Assembly: GCA_019426215.1 (NCBI GenBank)
Contig: CM033397.1
Coordinates: 24,182,480-24,246,479, forward strand
Source: Buddleja alternifolia
Taxonomy: Eukaryota > Streptophyta > Magnoliopsida > Lamiales > Scrophulariaceae
DNA: 64,000 nucleotides
Direction: 5' to 3'
Part shown: one piece after another, positions 57,087-64,000 of the stretch
Numbering within the stretch: the first letter of the stretch is position 1
How the letters are laid out: the number at the start of each line of letters is the position of its first letter
The notes under the pieces: generated by a model
The model's input: the letters and a program-made list of their open reading frames with translations, nothing else
Database searches by the model: none
Told to the model about the DNA's origin: nothing
Program-made: the position numbers and the translations under genes

Positions 57087-57632
57087 ACTGACCTTCCAGA
57101 CGTGGAAGCGACCGTGAAAATCGCTAGGAAAATTTCTTTTTCTCATTGTCCGTCCAGACGTGGATGCGACTGTGGACGCTGAGCGGTCGATAGAAGTGGC
57201 CGAAAGATTATCCCCACACCAATTTGTCTTCCTTCCCAAGCGCTCCAAAGTCAATCTCCTTGAGTCGCTTGCCAGCAGTACTTTCCCAACAACCAAACGC
57301 TTCAAGCAGATTCTGCAGCCTTTCCTCTGATGATACAAAGTTGATGATGCCAAGAAGGTGGAAAAGGTAAGAAAAGCAGTTTAAGGGGGAAGTAAAAGGG
57401 GAAAAGAAAGAAAACAAGGTATGAGTCTTCAGTATAAATCATTATGCTTTCACTTCCAGATATATATGAATGATTTATCACTGAAACACCTTGTTGAAGC
57501 TAATCTTAATTTAGCTAACTAATCTAACTTTCTAAAATGCTAATTTACATTATTTTGGGCTTTTCTTTGAACTCTTAATCTATAAAAGAGCTATAAGAGT
57601 TAAGGTCTTGACATCATCAAAAAAGGGGAAAT
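57087..57632 (+). pseudogene. Internal remnant and polypurine tract of the deleted element
   Basis: On the plus strand a short frame without clear homology (VAERLSPHQFVFLPKRSKVN) ends near 57330. After AT-rich sequence comes CATCATCAAAAAAGGGGAAA (57611-57630), the tract expected directly before a copia 3' LTR. It shows what the 3' internal end of this family looks like; that end is missing from both larger SIRE-like copies here. Confidence 0.75.
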
Positions 57633-59450
57633 TGTTAGGAAATTCATTGTTAGATGTTTTGATGATGACAAGATAGGATTTCATGTTAGACCCCAAAAGA
57701 ATGTAAGTTTATACTCTCATAGAATATCTGTATAAGCGTTTGAAAGTGTATTAGCTTGTTAGGCTTGTAATCTTTATCTTTGTAGATTTTAGACTAAGTA
57801 TTTAATACCAAGTCACTGATAGAATTCTGAGTGAGTATCAAGGATGAAGTTGAAGATCAGCGTCTGAAGTCAAGTGAAGATGAAGATTTGTCTTAAGCAT
57901 CTGTCAAACGCTTGAGAGTCTATTTCAGGAGTTATGAATCAAGCGTTCGAGAGAATGTTCTTAGCGCCTAGCTAACGCTAAAGGACTATTCCAGGAGTGT
58001 GAACCAAGAGCTCAGATACTCAAGCGTTCATCGAAAGGATTCATATGAAATACATCCTCAAGTCATCTAATCCTCAACGGTCATTTATTTCTAGCGGAAA
58101 ATAAATTCAAGTGCATTAAATGCAATCTGACTTGTGGACAAGCCACCTTTTGACTAGACTGTCAGCTTTTCAAGTTCATCTTGCTCCTGTCAAATTGGAT
58201 TCAGCAGAAATTAAGGAATGTCAGAAAAGGGACTATTTGCGCTCAATTGTGTCCAACGGACAAATCCCAAGAAATCCTATAAATAGTACCCCTCAGCAAA
58301 ACCTCACGAGTGAGACGTGAGAGAGAATGTGCGAAGAGCCAAAACTTTGCTGAAATAATTTGAGAGAAAAAGCTTCCAAACTCCATAGCCAATTGGAATT
58401 CATGAAAGTTAATTCTTTCAACAAGCAGTATTTTTGTGTAACAGAAGCTTGTTGAAGAAGATCTTTCTTGAAGCTCCAATATCCTTTAAAGCTTCTCAAA
58501 TACATTCTAAGACAGTCACCCGATATCTCAAACCTCTTTAAAGAAGAATCCAAACTATTATTGAGATATCCCAAGTTGTTTGAACTTCCCAACATCAAAC
58601 AAACCTGTTACAATAAACCCTCAACATCTTTCATCTGAGTGAGAAAGTTTGTTGACTTCTACAAGCAATATTTTTGAGTAAGAGAAGCTTGTTGAAGAAG
58701 GTCTTTATTGGAGCTGAAGTCTGTGTGATCAAGGAGCTCAAGGCCATCTTAGAGAAGATCTTTATTGGAGCTGAAATCTGTGTGATCAAGGAGCTCGAGA
58801 TCGTCTTTCCAGAAGTAGAGGATTGAAGTGGCTTGTAGCAGAAATGTGTGTGACCAAGGAGCTCAAGTCATCCATATCCATCTCTTCCATGTTCCCTATT
58901 TTGTAGAAGTCTCTGTGTGACTCTTCAAGAATCAATTTAGTGGATTGCCTCCGAGTGTTCGAAGAGAAGAAGGACGTAGCTTGGATTACACCACCCAGTG
59001 AACCTTACAAAATATTGTGTCATTTACTTTTCAGTCAATTCTTTTATCTATCATATCATTGCATAAACTAATTAAGTAAAACACAATCAAACGCTAAGCA
59101 ACTAAGAAACTTTTTGTAACGCTAAAGCTTTCAAAGAGAAGACTCCAAAAATTATTCCGCTGTGCTAACACTGATTAAAGAACTGAACGCTTAAACCTAC
59201 TTGGTTAAAGTATTCAAATCTTGAAGTCTAAGTTAACTTTCTAAAAACAGTCTTCATCAGATGCTTCGCCAAAGCGCCTATATTTTAAGTGAACGCCTAA
59301 GTCAAGCGTTAGACACTTCAAGTGTCTACTATTTCAAGCGTCCAAAAACCTTTTTAATACAAAATCTTTTGAAGTCGAAAAAAGACTTTAGGGTCTATTC
59401 AACCCCCCCCCCCCCTTCTAGACCCTTTCGTATGCCACTTGGGACCAACA
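57633..59450 (+). mobile_element. Full-length SIRE-like 3' LTR
   Basis: This is 1818 bases, TGTTAGGAAATTCATTGTTA to CACTTGGGACCAACA, with a TATA box TATAAATA at 58278-58285 and a run of C (about 59403-59415) near the end. It is the best reference copy of this LTR family in the window and shows how much the 8496 and 42172 LTRs have lost at their outer ends. Confidence 0.93.
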
Positions 59451-59455
59451 GAGAT

Positions 59456-59938
59456 CAATCTCGCGATTTCAAGAAATTGAAGAGGTTAATTTTTCAAGTA
59501 CTAAAGAAATATTTAGAGTTTGTTTCGACACAACTCCACAAGGTATACTGGCTTGAAAACTCCATTTGTATGTGTTTATATAATTTGATGATGCTAAGTA
59601 AAATATCCACAAGGTATAATTTGCGTTGATTAAATTTTTGTAATTTGCATCTGTTGAAACGTCGAAACACACTGGGTTAGTCCAACATTCCCATCCTAAG
59701 GACGAAAATTCCTGAGCCCATAAAACTCGGGACCACTTTTACCACTCCTATGCTAAGGGATAGGAAAACGCATTTTCCCCTTTTATATTTTTGAAAACTA
59801 AAATTGGAATCATCCCTCACCAGAATCAGTAACAAACCACGAAACTATTTCCAGTACCGTTAAGCAGTGTTATGCATGGTGTCAGTTTGGATCTTCTATT
59901 ACAAACGATATTGCACCCTCCTATTGCATTTCACATAT
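59456..59938. other. Intergenic stretch between two mobile elements
   Basis: No convincing gene. It continues the sequence interrupted by the GAGAT insertion (left flank about 56560-56634). The open frame at 59261-59629 overlaps the LTR end and is not coding. Confidence 0.45.
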
Positions 59939-59948
59939 ACTCGACATA

Positions 59949-61005
59949 GGGAAAATTGCACTTTTGGTACATCAAAAGGTCGTGTATGCTTTTTTTCATA
60001 CAAACATGGGTCCAATTGGCAATTTGGTATACTCCAGCGGGAAATTTGGCAATTTCAGTACAAATGTTGCCGGAAAATACCATTTGGCTGGAAAATTAAT
60101 TTGAATTTGGGGATTTTTTTCATTTGGCAGGAAAATTGACCTTCAATTTGGGGATTTTTGCATTTGGGGGAAAAATGATTTTAATTTTGGGATTTTAACT
60201 CAAATTCTTTCAATTTTTTTTGTTTAATTTGTTTCACTTTTTGAAAATTTTAAATCAAATATTTTTTATCTAAGTTATTATTATTATTTTTTTATTATTT
60301 TTCTGAATTTTTCAAAGAAAAAAGAAAAGGAAAGAAAAGCTTTTTTGTTTTCTAGGTTTTTTTTTTGTTTTTATTTTTATAGTTTTTAATTAAGTTATTA
60401 GTCAATGAAAAAAAAAATCGTCAATAAAAATAAATTTATTTAAGATATAAGTTTTCATAATTTGATTTTTCAATTTTTCGCGTTTTTAAGATATTTATAT
60501 AAGTTTTTAATATATTTGGTAATTTAAATAAGAAATAAAAAAAATTCAAAATAAAAACACTTTTTGTAACTATATTCGCATTTATATAAGTATTATATTG
60601 ATATATATTTTCAATAAATAATTGTTTTTTTAAAAGTTAAATTAGTTTCAAATATAAAATCTTATTATTTTTTAATTTCTTAGAATTATTTGTTTTATTT
60701 TGCTAATTTTATTTTCAAATGAGGTTTGGGGGTTATATGACTTTTCCACTCATTTCCCTTCAAATTTTGGTGCCACATAGGCAATTTCGGCAATTTTCCC
60801 TCCACATGCCAAAATCCCCAAATTGAATGCCACATAAACATTTTCCGATTCATTTTGAATTTTCCAGGGAGATTTGTACTGAAATTGCCAAATTTCTTGC
60901 TGCCAAATTTCTTGCAGGAGTGTACCAAAATTGCCAATTGAGCACTTGTTTGTATGAAAAAAAAATGTACACGACCCTTTATTATACCAATAATGCACTT
61001 TTTCC
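59949..61005. mobile_element. Non-autonomous Mutator-like inverted-repeat element, 10-bp TSD
   Basis: The left end GGGAAAATTGCACTTTTGGT and the right end (reverse complement GGAAAAAGTGCATTATTGGT) begin long inverted repeats of about 200 bases (59949-60150 and about 60790-61005). They share GGTCGTGTA, TTTTTTTCATACAAACA and GGCAATTTCAGTACAAAT. ACTCGACATA (59939-59948) and ACTCAACATA (61006-61015) flank it, a 10-bp target duplication with one mismatch, as expected for Mutator-like elements. The roughly 640-base interior is extremely AT-rich and has no transposase, so it depends on an enzyme from elsewhere. Frames at 60695-61171 are shadows of the repeats. Confidence 0.82.
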
Positions 61006-61060
61006 ACTCAACATATATATAAAATAATTCCTTGAATATAAATTCAATATAAATTATATA

Positions 61061-61198
61061 CACTTGTCGCACACACATAACATAATATGTAATACAAGAT
61101 ACACACTTGTCGCACACACATAACATAATATGTAATACAAGATACAACACCTTGTCGCACACACATAACATAACATAATATGTAATACAAGATACAAC
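61061..61198. repeat. Minisatellite, three units of 43-48 bp
   Basis: Units containing CTTGTCGCACACACATAACA start at about 61063, 61106 and 61151. The third has an extra CATAA. It lies 46 bases beyond the Mutator-like element and about 360 bases from the end of the DUF7950 coding region. Confidence 0.85.
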
Positions 61199-61557
61199 AC
61201 CGTGAGTGCCAAATGGTTTGCTCGAATCATTCTACGTCCCCACTAATCCCTTGCGAGTGTCATGCCTTGCAAACTATGCTTAGCTTCCATACATGCGAAA
61301 TTAATCACTCATCCTAGCTCGCTTTTCCAGTGCCTGTACAACTTTAATTAATAGCATATATATAAAAGGCACATAAAAATCATCCATCATAATCTTGAAG
61401 AAACTAGAGAAGGATTACCATATGCATCTTTAAATATCTATAAATTCTTATATATAAACAGTAAAGCGGATTCATCATAGTATATCATTCAGCATGATAG
61501 ACTTAATATACATTAACTCTATGATCTAATCTAATTCTATATATACATTTACAAGTC
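61199..61557 (-). other. Probable 3' untranslated and downstream region of the DUF7950 gene
   Basis: AT-rich sequence directly after the stop codon at 61558. No ORF is seen. The transcript end cannot be fixed from the sequence; no perfect AATAAA stands out to me. Confidence 0.4.
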
Positions 61558-62646
61558 TCAAATAATATGTACTGAAGCAGATTTGAAGGCTTCCTGATCA
61601 TTAGTATGGAACCTCCACATGAACTGATAGTCCTTAGCCTCACAGGCTAATTTCACTGCACTGCAAAATGCATCAACACACCTCTTCTTCCCATCGCTTT
61701 CCCATTCTATCTTCACCCTGCATGTAAACCCATGCATCCACATTTCCACTTCCGAATCCCCAAAATGCAGCACTACTCCGCCACCAATTCTCTTCCGCAC
61801 ATGTTTTCCAGCACACACCGCCGCCGCCACGCAATCGAGCCAGCAACATTCCGGCTGTCCCACCATTTCCTTGTACGCAGAATTAGTCAATCTCACCTTG
61901 TTGCTGGAATCAGATACGAAGGCAGGTACCTCCTCCGCCTCAACCTCCTTCTCCACCTCCTCTGCCCCCATCACCGTGGGGGATCGCCTCCCTGAATCTC
62001 CGGTGATGCTCTTCACAGTTACACTCGAGCCGACCGGTCGAACCGGCTGAGGAGAAATGACGCTTGGCTTCACGGGCTCTTTCAGCTGTGGCATGAAATC
62101 CAATTCCTCAGGGCTTTGATGATCAGCTTCCATGTTCAGATCTATGGCTTTGCTGCAGTTTTCTTTTCCCTTGTTGACAAGAACAGGGAGCTGAGAGCAT
62201 CGGATGAGAGGGAGCGCCACCGACTCGGCGAGAGTAGCCACGGCGGCGTCAAGGCCGCAGTTGAGCGGCACAATAGAAATCTGAGGCAGCCCATTTGCAG
62301 CTGTGTGAGCAAATCCATGCATGGCTAAGTTTTTGGCAGGTGAATCAATGGCTACCTGAGAGAGACCATGAAGACAAGTAGTCCTTGTTCTCTTGACAGA
62401 CGGCGGAGCAAAGGCGGCTGTACGGCCTCGCTTCCGGGTTCGGGTAGGGCGAGCCTGGAGGTGGGCCCACACGTTCCTGAGATAAGGAGACTTCCGTATA
62501 CTGTGGGGCAGTACTGCACCGGAGTTATCATGGTCATCCATGGTGTTATTAGCAGTTGAGGCTTCAGGCTTGGGGGCTATAGGCCTGTACCTGGACATGA
62601 TTTCAGCAGTTCTTGCGGTGGCGTAAGGATTGATTGTTTGGATCAT
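61558..62646 (-). CDS. DUF7950-domain nuclear-type plant protein
   Basis: A single 362-codon exon. The N-terminus MIQTINPYATARTAEIMSRY and the C-terminal domain (about residues 252-352, SAYKEMVGQPECCWLD ... MWMHGFTCRVKIEWESDGKK ... YQFMWRFHTND) are those of the plant DUF7950 family as I recall it. Its biochemical role is not established; some databases carry the misleading label 'electron carrier/iron ion protein'. The middle is low-complexity. Basic clusters RPTRTRKRGR (67-76) and VKRTR (84-88) look like nuclear-localisation signals, and IDLNME (168-173) resembles a DLN-type repression motif without the usual proline. GC content is higher than its surroundings, as in other host exons. The start is supported by the conserved N-terminus. 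The frame is intact, and it is the only clear host gene here. Confidence 0.88.
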   Translation of the reverse strand: MIQTINPYATARTAEIMSRYRPIAPKPEASTANNTMDDHDNSGAVLPHSIRKSPYLRNVWAHLQARPTRTRKRGRTAAFAPPSVKRTRTTCLHGLSQVAIDSPAKNLAMHGFAHTAANGLPQISIVPLNCGLDAAVATLAESVALPLIRCSQLPVLVNKGKENCSKAIDLNMEADHQSPEELDFMPQLKEPVKPSVISPQPVRPVGSSVTVKSITGDSGRRSPTVMGAEEVEKEVEAEEVPAFVSDSSNKVRLTNSAYKEMVGQPECCWLDCVAAAVCAGKHVRKRIGGGVVLHFGDSEVEMWMHGFTCRVKIEWESDGKKRCVDAFCSAVKLACEAKDYQFMWRFHTNDQEAFKSASVHII

Positions 62647-62960
62647 TTTTGCGATTATGAAAAAATCACCAAAATATGGGACGAAGAGGAAGAGGAAGAG
62701 GAAGAAGAAATGGTGTGAGAAGGCGGTGGTGAATATGGTTGTGGGCCGGGGGTTTTAACAGGGGATTGGACGAATGAGAAAGCGGCAACATGAGAAGGTG
62801 AAACGACACGTGTTTGGGACGGGGACATGTGGGATTCAGAAGGGGTTATTAAACAACATGCATGCTTACACTTGACACTCTATATTATATGTACACATAT
62901 ATATGCGGTGTATGTGCATTTTCTGCGTGAGAGAGAGAGAGAGAGGGCAAAGAGAGAGAT
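62647..62960 (-). promoter_or_regulatory. Probable promoter and 5' leader of the DUF7950 gene
   Basis: Read on the minus strand: a CT-rich run (GA repeat on plus, 62929-62946), then GCATATATATGT (62894-62905), a good TATA box about 250 bases before the ATG, then a G-box CACGTG (62807-62812). The leader is purine/pyrimidine-biased (GAAGAGGAAGAGG on plus, near 62682-62706). G-boxes bind bZIP and bHLH factors. The G-box lies downstream of the TATA box, so if that TATA box is used it is in the transcribed leader. Confidence 0.5.
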
Positions 62961-63260
62961 TACAGGGAGCTTTTCTTATACTGTTGACAAACAAACAAAA
63001 ATGTAGAACAGATGGGTACAAATTAATGAGTTTTTACTAACTTTAATTTCCTTTATGTTGAGACGGTGAGAGAGAGAGAGAGAAAGACAGAGCGGATCCC
63101 CATTGCACCGTTTGAATTGAATGGGGCCCTTTTCAATAGTAACGCGTGTGTAGTAGGGCTTCATGCATGGCTACACCTATCAGGGAATTGTTTGCTTGAC
63201 TTTATTATTCCTATCCTACGGAAAATTCTAGCTAATAGCATGGACGAAAAATTCTAGTTC
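62961..63260. other. Intergenic stretch with second GA repeat
   Basis: No gene is seen. A GA run at 63067-63084 repeats the style of 62929-62946. Short frames at 62976-63164 and 63066-63257 are not credible. Confidence 0.4.
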
Positions 63261-63283
63261 AAGCCCGAATTGATTGCATTTAA

Positions 63284-63349
63284 GTGTATTTTATAAGGAG
63301 AGTGTATTATATTTATTAATTAATTAATAAATTATTTTATAAAATACAC
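63284..63349. repeat. Short inverted repeat
   Basis: GTGTATTTTATAA (63284-63296) and TTATAAAATACAC (63337-63349) are perfect 13-base arms around an AT-rich 40-base centre containing TTAATTAATTAATAA. It could be the core of a very small MITE, but flanking target repeats were not found. Confidence 0.6.
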
Positions 63350-63583
63350 ATAGATTTGGCCGAATCGGGAGTGGGCTAGTTAATAGCATGGAGAACGTAA
63401 ATTTATCAATTTTAAGATGATGTCACGGTTTTTCTCCCTCCTTTGATGTATTTATTGGCTTAATTCAAAATACGTGCCTAATTAGCTGTAATGGTCACGA
63501 TTTTCTCATCACTAATTGCTTTCCAACACAAAATCAGCTCTTATTTTTTTATTGTTATTGTTTTAATAAATTCAATAAATGAT

Positions 63584-63723
63584 ACATGATATGAGTATTA
63601 AATAATAATAATTTACAAATCAATTAATAATTACTGCAATCAACTAATTAAGAACATGATATGAGTATTAAATAATAATAATTTACAAATCAATTAATAA
63701 TTACTGCAATCAACTAATTAAGA
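63584..63723. repeat. Perfect 70-bp tandem duplication
   Basis: The unit beginning ACATGATATGAGTATTAAAT occurs twice head to tail (63584-63653 and 63654-63723) with no mismatch that I can see. Identity implies a recent event or an assembly duplication. The surrounding 63350-64000 is AT-rich and holds no gene that I can support. Confidence 0.9.
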
Positions 63724-64000
63724 AAATAACAACTATTGGTGGAGTAATGTCCAAGACCTCTAATAGATTGTGAGACTTCAACTTCGCCAGTAAAATTAGG
63801 TTTTTTGGCAACTCTTATTTATTTGAGTTATAGAAGATCCGAGCCATTATTTATCAATTTACAAATAAATAAATAAAATATATATATATATATAGTTATT
63901 TGATAAATTAGGTGTATATGTACTCAATGTAGAGTATGATTCTCCAAAAGCAACGGATGAGTTTGGATTTACTTGATTTGAATCGTAGAAAGAAAAGATT

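Larger units (their letters stand above)
56635..59450 (+). mobile_element. Internally deleted SIRE-like element, TSD GAGAT
   Basis: The whole insertion is flanked by perfect 5-bp repeats GAGAT (56630-56634 and 59451-59455). It consists of the first 452 bases of a 5' LTR (56635-57086), about 546 bases of 3' internal sequence (57087-57632) ending in a polypurine tract, and a complete 3' LTR (57633-59450). The two LTR starts are nearly identical over their shared part. Everything from the middle of the 5' LTR to near the end of the internal region is gone. Confidence 0.93.

Noticed and set aside
60695..61171. 158-codon open frame on the minus strand
   Set aside because: It spans the minisatellite and an arm of the inverted-repeat element; its Cys/Tyr/Val-rich start is a translation of the CACACA repeat.
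1..64000. CRISPR array, tRNA, rRNA or organellar insert
   Set aside because: No regularly spaced repeats with unique spacers, no cloverleaf-like sequence other than primer-site matches, and no organellar gene fragments were recognised.

Overview
The window is nuclear DNA of a flowering plant, most likely a eudicot. Nearly all of it is nested LTR-retrotransposon sequence, and it holds one convincing host gene. The evidence is the element types (SIRE-like and a second Ty1/copia lineage, Athila-like Ty3/gypsy, a small Mutator-like element), the use of tRNA-iMet primer sites, and a plant-specific DUF7950 protein gene. No bacterial, organellar or viral gene set, RNA gene or CRISPR array was seen.

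Layout. (1) Positions 1-20214 are copy 1 of a duplicated block. It holds, on the minus strand, a dead SIRE-like copia element (third ORF, RT/RNase H, integrase, gag, primer site, truncated 5' LTR). Next comes an inverted LTR fragment, then a second copia element ('copia-2') whose 3' LTR and coding region each contain a nested solo LTR. (2) Positions 20215 to about 32890 are a decayed Athila-like gypsy element on the minus strand: truncated 3' LTR, env-like ORF, integrase-RNase H-RT, protease, and gag split by another solo LTR. (3) Positions about 32900-50849 are copy 2 of the SIRE-like and copia-2 block, about 2-3% diverged from copy 1 by eye in the stretches I compared. (4) Positions 50850-53639 are the part of copia-2 present only in copy 2 (leader, primer site, 5' LTR). 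They complete an element bounded by a CATAG target-site duplication. (5) Positions 53640-64000 are a less repetitive flank. It holds an internally deleted SIRE-like element with GAGAT duplications, a roughly 1.06-kb inverted-repeat element with a 10-bp target duplication, a minisatellite, the DUF7950 gene (61558-62646, minus) with its promoter region, and AT-rich DNA.

The simplest history is this. The SIRE-like element inserted and decayed. Copia-2 inserted beside it at CATAG and took a solo LTR of its own family at CATTG. A roughly 30.6-kb tandem duplication then copied the block, with its junction at 20214/20215. Later, copy 1 may have gained a nested SIRE-like LTR and copy 2 lost 2.9 kb. 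An assembly that placed two haplotypes end to end would look similar and must be excluded.

No element looks autonomous: every polymerase has stops or frameshifts. The most unusual items are the roughly 920-codon third ORF of the SIRE-like element with stop codons shared by both copies, the head-to-head LTR inverted repeat, the GC-rich hairpins in the copia-2 leader, the paired dyad and G-tract modules in the Athila element, and two short words that recur across coding and non-coding parts of single elements. I did not find a clearly new functional system.
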